From the NCBI GenBank assembly GCA_964462595.1, contig CAYWXM010000039.1, positions 51,366 to 115,365 on the forward strand: a stretch of 64,000 nt of DNA, in the 5' to 3' direction. The notes under the pieces are model-generated. The model searched no databases. It saw only the letters and a program-made list of their open reading frames with translations, and was not told the DNA's origin. Positions 35,355-43,263 of the stretch are shown here, piece by piece; the first letter of the stretch is position 1, and each line of letters opens with the position of its first letter. Position numbers and translations under genes: made by a program. The stretch is from SURF-21 sp964462595 (GTDB lineage: Bacteria > Actinomycetota > Geothermincolia > Geothermincolales > RBG-13-55-18).

Positions 35355-36587
35355 TCAGCCCGGAAAGACCAGGCTCGCAAAGGTCACGGCCGACCCCTCG
35401 CCGCTGTCGAACCAGTGGCCGTAGTCGATGAGCTCGGCCCCCTTGCCCTCCAGGGTCTTGCACAGGGTGTATATGGGGGGAAGGCCGCAGATATGCCGGG
35501 CGTCTGTCTCGGCCGCTATGTAGGAGTAAAAGCCCTCCGCGTCTCCCGCCTCGACTTTCTGGAGCATCTCCTTGTCTTTGGCCATGGTGGACGAGAGCAT
35601 CACCGCGTCCAGCGGTATCAGGCTGCCGAAACGGCGCCCTACGTGTGCGAGGTCGGCGGAGGCCAGGAAGAGAGCGCTGTTCTCCATGGCCGAGTGCAGG
35701 CCTTGAAGGGCGGTCACGAAAGCCTTTATCTCGGAGTCTTCTCCCGGGGAAGTCCCGCTCTCGATATAGGGGTGGAAGGAATTGCAGGTAATGGGAAGAA
35801 GGCGGAAACGGTCCGCCCCGCCGAAGAGCAAGCTCAACAAGGGCAGGTGTACCTCGATGGAATGCTCGGAGCGATGGGACAACTCGTCGCCCAGCCCGTC
35901 CATGCCTGCCGCACGAGCCAGGCCCTCGGCCAGCCCGATATCCGTCTCCACCAGGCCGAAAGGGGTGAGGTAGTTCTTGCGCGTGAGGGCGAAAGGCCCT
36001 TCCATCTCCCCATGGCAGGTGCCGAGGATGACCACCAGCGGCCTGCTGTCCGCGGCGACGGAAGAGGCGAGCGTTGAGTACAGCTTGCCGTAGCACTCCC
36101 GTCCCCGCTCCAGGTCTATGTGGGGGGCGATGACCGCGGTCGGCATGCCGCCCAGGTCGCGCGGCTCACCCGCCTCCTGCAACATCGACCGCAGCTGCTG
36201 CACGAGCTCGCGCGGGTCGGCGGCGTAGCCGCTCCCTGCGCTGGTCATGGGGCGGTTGGGCAGGGAAAGGTACTCCTCGTCCAGGCGCCTCTTGTAAGCG
36301 CGGAAAGTAGCGCTGTCCAGCAGGAGCTTACTGTCGAGCTCGCCTATTATCGCCGTCAACTGGTCGCTGGTGATGATATCGCCGAAGCGGCGCACGTAAG
36401 CCGCCTGCAGGTCGCGCAGCGAGCGGGTACCGTCGCAGAGCGAGGCGATGTAATAGACGGGAGGCGGCAGCGCGACCACGCCCCGCATGTACCCCTCGGG
36501 GTCGCGCAATGCGATTATGTCCCGGCCCTGCTGCTTGGCAGGAAAGGCTTCCAGGCGCCTCAATATGGGGAATTCGGATGCTTCCAT
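35355..36587 (-). CDS. Memo-like protein (AmmeMemoRadiSam system protein B) with an N-terminal extension
   Basis: A 410-residue protein. The C-terminal two-thirds is a Memo fold: IAPHIDLERGRECYGK, VVILGTCHGEM, RSEHSIEVHLPLLSLLF and FLASADLAHVGRRFGS carry the expected metal-binding histidines. The first ~110 residues contain a PqqD/winged-helix-like region (SLCDGTRSLRDLQAAYVRRFGD). Memo proteins are linked to radical SAM and AMMECR1 partners of unknown chemistry, and neither partner is adjacent. Followed 15 bases upstream by a small HEAT-like gene. Confidence 0.8.
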   Translation of the reverse strand: MEASEFPILRRLEAFPAKQQGRDIIALRDPEGYMRGVVALPPPVYYIASLCDGTRSLRDLQAAYVRRFGDIITSDQLTAIIGELDSKLLLDSATFRAYKRRLDEEYLSLPNRPMTSAGSGYAADPRELVQQLRSMLQEAGEPRDLGGMPTAVIAPHIDLERGRECYGKLYSTLASSVAADSRPLVVILGTCHGEMEGPFALTRKNYLTPFGLVETDIGLAEGLARAAGMDGLGDELSHRSEHSIEVHLPLLSLLFGGADRFRLLPITCNSFHPYIESGTSPGEDSEIKAFVTALQGLHSAMENSALFLASADLAHVGRRFGSLIPLDAVMLSSTMAKDKEMLQKVEAGDAEGFYSYIAAETDARHICGLPPIYTLCKTLEGKGAELIDYGHWFDSGEGSAVTFASLVFPG

Positions 36588-36602
36588 GATGCGAGGGTCC
36601 GC

Positions 36603-36875
36603 CTATTTCCAGTCGGTTCTCTTTTTAGACTCACGTTCGATCCCTACGTCCAGGGCCAGCCATGCCTTGGCCCGGATGAGGTCGCTGGTCGCAGCATCGG
36701 CCACCAGAGCCATCATCGCTTCGATCCCCCGGGGATCCGCAATGCGGGTGAGGGCTTCGATGGCCTGAAAGACGACCTTGTCGTCCTCGTCGCGGAGGAG
36801 CTCCACGATACCGTCGACATCGCGTTCCCGTTCCAGCCTCTTGATATCTTTTTTTCCTAATCCGAATTTCGGCAT
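36603..36875 (-). CDS. Small HEAT-repeat protein
   Basis: A 90-residue protein with two to three helical HEAT-like units: DVDGIVELLRDEDDKVVFQA, AIEALTRIADPRGIEAMMAL and DLIRAKAWLALDVGIER. Such proteins are scaffolds for protein contacts. It lies just upstream of the Memo-like gene in transcription (15-base gap) and is probably in the same operon. Confidence 0.6.
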   Translation of the reverse strand: MPKFGLGKKDIKRLERERDVDGIVELLRDEDDKVVFQAIEALTRIADPRGIEAMMALVADAATSDLIRAKAWLALDVGIERESKKRTDWK

Positions 36876-36947
36876 ACTATCACCGAGACCAATTTTAACG
36901 AGTTTTCGACCGCATAGCTACCGGGTTGACGAACCACCACCAGGGGA

Positions 36948-38345
36948 TTATCCCCTTGCGTTCAAGCCGGATAAACGGTGCAGATCCACCAGTGCCTGGC
37001 CCATCTTCTCTGGTGAGCTGAAAGCGACAGCTCCCTGCTCCTGGGCGTCCGCGATGTCCGAGGCGAGGGCGCAGGGGGTGATGAGGCAGATGAACACCGG
37101 CTTGCCGTGACGGCGACCTATCTCCGCGTAATCGCGCGAGGGGAAGACGGGACCCGACCCGCCTCCAGTCACGAAGACGGCCACCGCACAGTGGATGTCG
37201 TCCTGGGCCAGGGCCAGGTCCGTGGACTTGAGGTAAAGGGACGTGTCGGTCCACGCGAAGGCGAACATGTCCAGGGGGTTGGCGGCGACGGCGTGCTCGG
37301 GGACGAACCCGGCTATGGCCGCGGCGACCTCGGGCTTCAGGGCAGGGAAACGCAGCCCGGTCCTCTCGCAGATGTCGCAGATGGCCACCACCGGACCGGC
37401 GGAATGAGTGGACATGAAAACACCCGGCCCCGCAGGTCGCGCTCCCATGGAGACGGCCTTCGCCACGCACGCCATCTCGGAGCCGGAACGTACCTGCAAC
37501 AGGCCGGCCTGGCGGAAGGCGCCGTGGTAAACCGCCTCGGAGCTGGCCACGGACCCGGTATGAGAAAGGGCGGTCCGGGACGAGCTCTCCGTGTATCCGC
37601 GCGTATATACGACGATGGGCTTTTTCCGCGATGCCTGGCGTGCCCTGGCCAGGAAATCGGAACCGTCGTCGAGCCCCTCGACGAAGAGGCATATAACCGC
37701 GGTTTCCTCGTCCTCGGCCAGGTATTCAACCATGTCCGCGAACTCCACGTTGGCCCGGTTACCGATGCTCACGAACTTGGAGATGCCCACCCGCTCGTCC
37801 ATGATCTCGTTCAGTATGGCATTGCCCATGCCGCCGCTCTGGCTCACCACCGAGACGTTGCCCTGCGGAAACCATGCCAGGGGGCTGGCGAAGGTGGCGT
37901 TGAGTCCCGCATGCTTGTTCACGATGCCGATGCAGTTGGGGCCGATGAGCTTCATGCCTCCCGCGTCCGCGATGCTTATCAGCTCCTCCTGCAGCAGCCT
38001 GCCTTCGGGCCCGGTTTCCCGGAAACCTCCGGCGAAGATGACCCCCGCCTTTCCCCCCATGGCCACTGTCTCGCGCACGGAGGGGACGACCTGCCGGTCC
38101 GGTATGGCGTAGACGAAGAGATCGACGCCGTGGGGCAACTCGGATATGGAGCGGTAGGCGCGCAGGCCCTGTATGCTGTCTCCCGCCCTGGGATTGACGG
38201 GGTAGACCTGGCCTTCGAAACCGGCCGAGGTCACCGCAGCCAGGGAGTGATAGCCCAGTTTGAAGACGTTGTCCGTTGCCCCTACGACGGCGATGCTGCG
38301 GGGCTTGAAAAGCGGACGGTAGCGCTCGAGGACGTCAGAAGACAT
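36948..38345 (-). CDS. CoA-binding / acetyl-CoA synthetase (ADP-forming) alpha-type protein
   Basis: A 465-residue protein with a CoA-binding Rossmann domain (SIAVVGATDNVFKLGY), and two succinyl-CoA-synthetase-like ligase domains (NVSVVSQSGGMGNAILN; FMSTHSAGPVVAICD). The phosphohistidine site of ADP-forming acyl-CoA synthetases is present in ALSHTGSVASSE. The enzyme class converts acyl-CoA, ADP and phosphate to acid, CoA and ATP, which suits fermentative energy conservation. No beta (ATP-grasp) subunit is adjacent, so it may pair with one elsewhere or act as an acyltransferase. ATG 38345 is preferred over GTG 38354. Confidence 0.8.
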   Translation of the reverse strand: MSSDVLERYRPLFKPRSIAVVGATDNVFKLGYHSLAAVTSAGFEGQVYPVNPRAGDSIQGLRAYRSISELPHGVDLFVYAIPDRQVVPSVRETVAMGGKAGVIFAGGFRETGPEGRLLQEELISIADAGGMKLIGPNCIGIVNKHAGLNATFASPLAWFPQGNVSVVSQSGGMGNAILNEIMDERVGISKFVSIGNRANVEFADMVEYLAEDEETAVICLFVEGLDDGSDFLARARQASRKKPIVVYTRGYTESSSRTALSHTGSVASSEAVYHGAFRQAGLLQVRSGSEMACVAKAVSMGARPAGPGVFMSTHSAGPVVAICDICERTGLRFPALKPEVAAAIAGFVPEHAVAANPLDMFAFAWTDTSLYLKSTDLALAQDDIHCAVAVFVTGGGSGPVFPSRDYAEIGRRHGKPVFICLITPCALASDIADAQEQGAVAFSSPEKMGQALVDLHRLSGLNARG

Positions 38346-38564
38346 AACGGTCACCTATCCCTCGGGTATTTATTGCCGGCGCCACGAAAGGTGGAAAGCC
38401 GGTACGACAACAAGTCCCTTAAATATTAACATCTACGAAGCTCCAGCGTCGCAGGTGATGGCGAAAACGCGGGCGAAGGACGGGGTTGCACGGAGTCCTG
38501 GGGTGAGACGCGTGGCCGTAAACGGCCAGCGGAGCGATCCTCCATGCTTTGCCTCGCCGCATGT

Positions 38565-38588
38565 GGCCGGCCATGCCGGCCCCTTTTT
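38565..38588 (+). terminator. Intrinsic terminator in plus orientation, without a matching gene
   Basis: GGCCGGC-CAT-GCCGGCC is a perfect 7-bp stem followed by CCTTTTT. No plus-strand gene precedes it; the neighbours are read leftward. A further palindrome TGGCCGT-AA-ACGGCCA lies upstream at 38513-38528. Confidence 0.5.
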
Positions 38589-38682
38589 CCCTACTCCGCC
38601 AACATATCCTTGAGGCTCTCGAGGGCGGCTCTCCCCACGCCTATAGACATAGACGCCACCAGCGGGCGGCGGCTCATTCGCG

Positions 38683-38715
38683 TTTGGGCCTCCGGCGCGA
38701 GACCGGAGGCCCAAA
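38683..38715. terminator. 13-bp perfect hairpin in the spacer
   Basis: TTTGGGCCTCCGG and CCGGAGGCCCAAA flank the loop CGCGAGA. It could terminate the leftward transcript of the gene at 38842-39234; a second smaller hairpin CGGGG-CTTGAAA-CCCCG lies at 38764-38780. The spacer 38346-38841 otherwise holds no convincing gene; a 28-codon ORF (38591-38677, minus) is noted but not called. Confidence 0.5.
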
Positions 38716-38841
38716 AACCGACTGCCGAGAGCTCATTCTCTAAACAGTTTATACAATAAATCCCGGGGCTTGAAACCCCGCGCAGAAAAGCGCACCATCC
38801 TTGGGAAGGCGTCTGGGTAGCGAGAGCAATGCAAACCGGCT

Positions 38842-39234
38842 TTAGGCGGATTCCTCGCTCACGGTCAGGCCCGGCCTGTAGGTCGCCTTGCGCATCTTGT
38901 TGAAGACCACGTTAACCGAGCGCGAGAAGACGTTGGGGTCCACATTCTCGATCATCTGGGTCACGAAGCGCTGGTTCTTGTTCATGGCCTTGGCGAGGGC
39001 GGCGGCGTCCAGGCTCCTCATCACCTTGGCCAGGAAATCGGGATTGCTGTTGATGACCCCGGCCAGTATCTCGGGATCGAGATAGGACATGGTGCTGACG
39101 AGAAGGTCCTTGTTGTCGTTTACCGCCTCAGCCACGACCTTGGGATCGACGGCGGATATCATGCCGGAGACGAGGTCCTTGTTATTGGCCATCTTCCCGG
39201 CCATGGCACCTAGCTTGCGTTGCAGATTGCTCAC
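38842..39234 (-). CDS. Small helical-repeat protein (four ~23-residue repeats), unknown function
   Basis: A 130-residue protein made largely of four repeats of about 23 residues: NKDLVSGMISAVDPKVVAEA, NKDLLVSTMSYLDPEILAGV, NPDFLAKVMRSLDAAALAKA and NQRFVTQMIENVDPNVFSRS, each followed by VN, IN or MN. The pattern N-(D)-(F/L)-(V/L)--(M)---(D)P---- suggests a short alpha-solenoid. There are no membrane segments or cysteines. I do not recognise the family. It is preceded by an unusually AT-rich regulatory region and stands alone. Confidence 0.65.
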   Translation of the reverse strand: MSNLQRKLGAMAGKMANNKDLVSGMISAVDPKVVAEAVNDNKDLLVSTMSYLDPEILAGVINSNPDFLAKVMRSLDAAALAKAMNKNQRFVTQMIENVDPNVFSRSVNVVFNKMRKATYRPGLTVSEESA

Positions 39235-39685
39235 GTTTACCCCCTTAGTAATTATAATTGACCAACTGGTACTTAAAGATACTCATATTACTATATAATT
39301 TTACTACAAAACATTCATTCTTTTGAACCCGTTTTTACCAGGTTATTTATTAGTAGTAACTAAATATAACCTAAACGTAACTTATAATAACCGTTTTATG
39401 TTTACCATAACCCCCTTCATCGGCCGATAGCGAGCTTTATTTTCGAGAGGATTCTATGCCGGGATGTTATTTTGTCGGGAAGCCGGCGGGAGAGACGGCT
39501 GTGACACTAAATAAACATCTGAAGCTAAAGCAACGGCAGGCATACGGATCCGTGTACGGCCGAGAGGGCCATGCATGCAGACCCCTCAAAAAATCTGGAT
39601 GGCAGTGAGGAAAGGGATCGGGCGCTAAACTAAAACAGCCTGTAGAGAGGCCTCTGGCGATAATCGCAAAGGAGCTCGAGTCGCG
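39235..39685. promoter_or_regulatory. AT-rich divergent regulatory region with phased TAAC motifs
   Basis: The first ~190 bases are far more AT-rich than the surroundings. TAAC begins at 39357, 39367, 39378, 39388 and 39408, that is at steps of 10, 11, 10 and 20 bases, all on one face of the helix. This lies between the leftward repeat-protein gene and the rightward redox genes. It resembles an array for a cooperatively binding regulator or a bent segment; no known regulator is assigned. Confidence 0.5.
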
Positions 39686-39742
39686 ATGTTTACCTGCAGA
39701 TGCTGCGGGAATAATGAGCAGATGAGTAGGTGGGGGAGTTGA
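39686..39742 (+). CDS. Possible cysteine-rich leader peptide (18 residues)
   Basis: MFTCRCCGNNEQMSRWGS has AAAGGAG about 10 bases before its ATG and ends 14 bases before the ATG of the glutaredoxin-like gene. Three cysteines in the first seven residues would make its translation sensitive to cysteine supply or sulfur state. It may be a regulatory ORF or a chance ORF; size alone cannot decide. Confidence 0.3.
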   Translation: MFTCRCCGNNEQMSRWGS

Positions 39743-39756
39743 AAAAGGAGAAAGTG

Positions 39757-40047
39757 ATGTACGAGGAATACCTGGAGATCGTGGAGGGGGAAGACGGGGA
39801 TCACGAGATAGTCCTCTTCGCCCTTTCGACTTGCGGGTGGTGCCGCAAGGCAAGGAATTTCCTTAACGAGAACGGGCTGAAGTACCGTTTCGTGTACGTC
39901 GACCTTCTTGAAGGCGATGCGCAGAAGGAGGTCTTTGAGGAGGTAAAGACCCACAACCCGCGCAAGACATTCCCGACACTCGTCGTCGATGGGGAGAAGG
40001 TAATAGCGGGCTTCAACGAGGACAGGTACAAGGAGTCGCTGCTATGA
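39757..40047 (+). CDS. Glutaredoxin-like thiol-disulfide protein (CGWC)
   Basis: A 96-residue thioredoxin-fold protein. FALSTCGWCRKARNFLNENG holds the redox CGWC pair, KTFPTLVVDG the cis-proline, and VIAGFNEDRYKESLL the C-terminal helix, as in glutaredoxin-like NrdH-type proteins. It probably receives electrons and reduces client disulfides. ATG 39757 is chosen because AAGGAG lies six bases upstream; a GTG at 39730 would include extra charged residues. The stop overlaps the start of the FTR gene (ATGA), so the two products are coupled and probably form a donor-acceptor pair. Confidence 0.85.
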   Translation: MYEEYLEIVEGEDGDHEIVLFALSTCGWCRKARNFLNENGLKYRFVYVDLLEGDAQKEVFEEVKTHNPRKTFPTLVVDGEKVIAGFNEDRYKESLL

Positions 40048-40700
40048 GCGACGATTATCCCCGGGAGGTCATGGACCTCTACGAACGCTTGAACGATGAA
40101 GCCGAAGCCTCAGGGTATCACCTGAACCCGGACCGCGAATCAGTGCTCGTGCTGATCGAGGGGCTGCACACCAACCTGGCCAGGTACGGCTATATGCTCT
40201 GCCCCTGCCGCATGGGCGAGGGTGAGAGGGAAAAGGACCTGGACATCATCTGCCCCTGCGATTACCGCGACGCCGACCTGGAGGAATACGACCAGTGTTA
40301 CTGAGCGCTCTACGTTACCCAGGAGGTCCTGGAAGGCAAGAAAAAGATAGAGGGGCAGATCCCGGAGAGAAGGCCTGGGCCCGAGGAACTGGAGAGGACG
40401 AAGGCGGATAAGGCGGCCGCCGCGGGGCCGGCCGCAGGCAAGGCCGGGGGAGGCCTGCCGGTGTGGCGCTGCAAGGTCTGCGGCTATCTCGCCGCCAGGG
40501 AAAGTGCCCCCAAGGTCTGCCCCATCTGCAAGGCCAGCCAGGACCGTTTCGAGATATTCCCTCCGCCGACCGCTCCGCTGCTGCCGGTGTGGCGCTGCAA
40601 GGTATGTGGCTATCTCGCCGCCAGGGAAAGTGCCCCCAAGGTCTGCCCCGTCTGCAAGGCCAGCCAGGACCGCTTCGAGGAGTTCGAGGGCGGGTTATAA
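40044..40700 (+). CDS. Selenoprotein candidate: ferredoxin:thioredoxin reductase catalytic subunit fused to two rubredoxin domains
   Basis: Read through the in-frame TGA at 40302-40304 the product has 218 residues. Residues 1-90 are an FTR catalytic subunit: CPCR (C53, C55), CPC (C70, C72) and CYU (C85, U87). In plant-type FTR these three pairs carry the [4Fe-4S] cluster and the redox disulfide, and the last residue is the active-site cysteine; here its codon is TGA. The frame then continues without a stop through ALYVTQEVLEG, a charged Ala-rich linker, and two near-identical rubredoxin domains (C143/C146/C159/C162 and C185/C188/C201/C204). A GGU-loop hairpin follows the TGA. Predicted role: pass electrons via rubredoxin and FTR to the adjacent glutaredoxin-like protein. 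Selenocysteine is inferred, not proven. Confidence 0.75.
40319..40332 (+). promoter_or_regulatory. Candidate bacterial SECIS hairpin
   Basis: CCAGG-AGGT-CCTGG starts 14 bases after the in-frame TGA and has GGU in its apical loop, 20-22 bases after the TGA. Bacterial SECIS elements lie immediately downstream of UGA with a GG(U) loop at this distance; the E. coli fdhF loop is AGGUCU. The stem is short, so folding and SelB binding need a test. Confidence 0.6.
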
Positions 40701-40869
40701 TCCGGATTCGATGCATGTTTTGCCCGGAAACAAGGCCCCGGTTGTGCCATACCCAGCGCCACCCCCGGCATTCGTCAACCCGCCCGCAATCCGGTGCATT
40801 TCCGGGGTCCGGCAGATCCACCCCATGCTCCGGCCCGTTTCCGGGGCTGGCCCCTGGGCCTGGCTCGAT

Positions 40870-42255
40870 TCATTCCAGCAGCAGGGTGACGTCGCCGCTG
40901 GATACCTCCACGTCGATCTGGAGGGTGATGAGCGAGCGCCGGAAAGATTCGTTTACGTAGACGGCGCCGTCGCCGTCCCGGGAGTCCACGGTCATGCCGG
41001 GGGCGTTGACGTCGCCGGAGCGGCTCCTTACCCTCGCGCGCACGCCCACCTCCTCGGGCAGGTGCAGGGTGACGTCCCCGGAGCTGCTGGAGATGGTAGC
41101 CCCCAGGGTGCTTTTCCACTCCCCCAGGAGGTTTACGCTGATATCGCCGCTGGAGTTCTCGACGTCCATCTGGATGTAGGTGCGGTATGTTCCCTTGAGC
41201 ACGAGGTCCACGTCGCCGCTGCTGGAGTCGATGTTCACGCGGCGCAGTTCCGGCATATCCCCCGAGAGGTCGGCGTTTACATCGCCCGAGCTGGCATCCA
41301 CGCTCAGGCTGCGCATGTCCAGGGCCTTGAGGTCGAAGTCGCCGTTGCCGCTGGACAGCTCGGCCGCGAGGTCGAGGGGGACATCGTCGGAGAAGCGCAG
41401 GTCCCAGTCGTTGCGGATGAACCATAAGGCGGGAACCCACCATTCCCCGCCCTGTTTCACGCTGAGTTCGCCCACTTCGTCCCTGACGGTGTAGTCTATC
41501 TCCGGCTCCCACCTCTTGACGTTGTAGGTGAAGGTGCCCTCGAACATGTCGCCCGCTCCTCCGCTCACGTCGAGGTTGCCGGAGTCGATCTCGATGCTGG
41601 CGGAGACGCTCTGCGCCCCCTGGATGGCGACAGTCCTGGTGATGGTCTTGGTATTCCCCAGGTTCATTATCGTCCAGGGCACCAGCACCGCCACGAAGAC
41701 GAGCAGGATGGCAAGGTTTACCACCCCCAGCACGATGCCCGCCGTGGCCAGGCCGGAGCCCCCTGTCTTGCCGCCTGAGCGCTTGATGTCGCTCCTGGCG
41801 ATGGCCCCGAAGACGATGGCCAACACGGCCGCGATGAAGGGCAGGCACGTGAAGGACAGGATACCCAGGACGAGCGAGGCCACCGCCCAGCCGCTGGTCT
41901 TGACCGCGGCCGTACCCGGGCGTGGCGGTTGGGGATAGGGCGGGACGGGTGCCGCCGGGGGTGTGGGGGGAAGAAGTGATTCCTTAGCTGCCTCTCCCGG
42001 CGCTGCCCACGCTTCAGCCCCGGGCCGTTCACCCTCGCCGGAGGCCGGTCCGGGCCCCTCCGCCGCGTAATCCGACCCCCCTTCACTCGAGCCAGCTGCG
42101 GCCCCCTCCCCCGGAGGCTCCCAGAAGGTTTCCTGCGGGGTCTCCCCGGACGGATCGCCGGCCGCGGGGCCCGCCTCTGCCGGCAACCTGGCGCCGCAAC
42201 GGCGGCAGAACAAGTCTCCCGGCCTGGCTTCTTTTCCGCAATGCTCACAGATCAT
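40870..42255 (-). CDS. Zinc-ribbon membrane protein with DUF4190 and DUF4097-type beta domain
   Basis: A 461-residue protein. N-terminus MICEHCGKEARPGDLFCRRCG is a double-CxxC zinc ribbon. A Gly/Pro/Ala-rich linker leads to two transmembrane helices (WAVASLVLGILSF; GIVLGVVNLAILLVFVAVLV), a DUF4190-like region. The extracytoplasmic half is a right-handed beta-helix of SSGDV repeats (IDSSSGDVDLVL, NSSGDISVNLL, SSSSGDVTLHL), as in DUF4097 'adhesin' proteins. The function of this architecture is unknown. ATG 42255 follows GAGAGG; the longer upstream frame is rejected. It is followed by two more membrane-zinc genes. Confidence 0.8.
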   Translation of the reverse strand: MICEHCGKEARPGDLFCRRCGARLPAEAGPAAGDPSGETPQETFWEPPGEGAAAGSSEGGSDYAAEGPGPASGEGERPGAEAWAAPGEAAKESLLPPTPPAAPVPPYPQPPRPGTAAVKTSGWAVASLVLGILSFTCLPFIAAVLAIVFGAIARSDIKRSGGKTGGSGLATAGIVLGVVNLAILLVFVAVLVPWTIMNLGNTKTITRTVAIQGAQSVSASIEIDSGNLDVSGGAGDMFEGTFTYNVKRWEPEIDYTVRDEVGELSVKQGGEWWVPALWFIRNDWDLRFSDDVPLDLAAELSSGNGDFDLKALDMRSLSVDASSGDVNADLSGDMPELRRVNIDSSSGDVDLVLKGTYRTYIQMDVENSSGDISVNLLGEWKSTLGATISSSSGDVTLHLPEEVGVRARVRSRSGDVNAPGMTVDSRDGDGAVYVNESFRRSLITLQIDVEVSSGDVTLLLE

Positions 42256-42358
42256 TTGCGTTACCTCTCGATGTGTCCCTGGCGTCTCTGCGCCTCGCTT
42301 TTCCCGGCCACCGGGCGACTCTGCCAGGCCGCCCGTTCCGCCTTTCCCCACATGTTTT

Positions 42359-42883
42359 TTATTCCTTCTCCCCTTCCCCGGCCGCTCCGGGTTCCGCGGC
42401 GGGAGGCGCCTGCTTGCGCTGCAGCCTTTCCATCTCCCTCTGGATCATGCGTTCCCTTCGCGGCTCTTCCCTTACGGTCATGAAATATTGCATGAGGTGG
42501 AAGGCGACGCCTATGCCCCAGCCGATCATGACCCATACGAACCAGGGGTATCCGCGTCCGGTGATCGCCCACACTATGACCAGGAAGAGGTTGACGATGA
42601 CGTAGGAGCCGAGATGCCACCACAGCTCCAGCTTCTGCCTGACGCGGCGTTCCGCTATCTCCTGCGGCGACTCCGGTTGCGCCTGCCCGGGGTAGGCTGA
42701 CGCCAGCGGAGGCGCGGGGGCGGAAACCGGCGGCGTGGGGTAACCCGGAGACGGCTCTGCGCCGGCGGCAACGGGGGCCGCATGGGCGCCCGCTCCGCCC
42801 GCCGCGAATACGGCGGCCCCGCAGGCGTGGCAGAAGGCATCGCCATCGTCGACCTCGCTGCCGCACTTGGTGCAGTAAGCCAT
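42359..42883 (-). CDS. Zinc-ribbon protein with 2TM domain
   Basis: A 174-residue protein: MAYCTKCGSEVDDGDAFCHACG is a two-pair zinc ribbon, then a Pro/Ala-rich linker of about 50 residues, then a 2TM domain (LWWHLGSYVIVNLFLVIVWAITG; WFVWVMIGWGIGVAFHLMQYF) and a basic coiled tail. The 2TM domain occurs next to sensor or regulatory modules in other bacteria. Same general style as its downstream neighbour, so both may serve the same envelope process. Function unknown. Confidence 0.75.
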   Translation of the reverse strand: MAYCTKCGSEVDDGDAFCHACGAAVFAAGGAGAHAAPVAAGAEPSPGYPTPPVSAPAPPLASAYPGQAQPESPQEIAERRVRQKLELWWHLGSYVIVNLFLVIVWAITGRGYPWFVWVMIGWGIGVAFHLMQYFMTVREEPRRERMIQREMERLQRKQAPPAAEPGAAGEGEKE

Positions 42884-42965
42884 TCTTACCTCCTTGGTCG
42901 GCCGCGCGTGCCGCCGTTTGCGGCGGCCGCATTGCGGGGAGGCGTTCGCCTTCGCGCCACCCCCG

Positions 42966-43241
42966 CTATCCTTTCCCGAGCCTGCCCTTGAGCCCGGACA
43001 GCTTTTTGCACAGCTTTCTCAGGCCGTTGAGGTAGACGAGCGCGGTAAGCGTCAGCGCGACGTAGAAGCCCGCCTCGCTCTTTTTCCGCAGGGTGGCGAA
43101 GTTGATGGTCCAGCCGGCGCCGTAGACGCGCGGGGTGAATACGCGCGGGTCGTCCGGGTTCCACATCCTCTCCTTTATCCTGCCCGGGGTGGGCAGCCTG
43201 AAGTCGTAGGGTATTCCAAGTTTCCTGCCGTGTTTTTCCAT
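42966..43241 (-). CDS. DUF5808-like small membrane protein
   Basis: A 91-residue protein starting MEKHGRKLGIPYDFRLPTPG, with RMWNPDDPRVFTPRVYGAG and WTINFATL, the DUF5808 signature, followed by one hydrophobic segment (AGFYVALTLTALVYL) and a basic tail. ATG 43241 follows GAGGTGAGGGC. Function unknown. Oriented with the zinc-ribbon genes and with a hydrolase upstream. Confidence 0.7.
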   Translation of the reverse strand: MEKHGRKLGIPYDFRLPTPGRIKERMWNPDDPRVFTPRVYGAGWTINFATLRKKSEAGFYVALTLTALVYLNGLRKLCKKLSGLKGRLGKG

Positions 43242-43263
43242 GCCCTCACCTCCCTCTGCTATA

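Noticed and set aside
38591..38677. 28-codon minus ORF (MSRRPLVASMSIGVGRAALE...)
   Set aside because: It has a GGAGG at a poor distance inside a hairpin, and no homology was recognised; too short to call.
40302..40304. TGA as a plain stop of an 86-residue FTR protein
   Set aside because: It would delete the conserved last FTR cysteine, leave two rubredoxin domains without a start, and ignore the downstream GGU hairpin; the Sec reading is preferred, though not proven.
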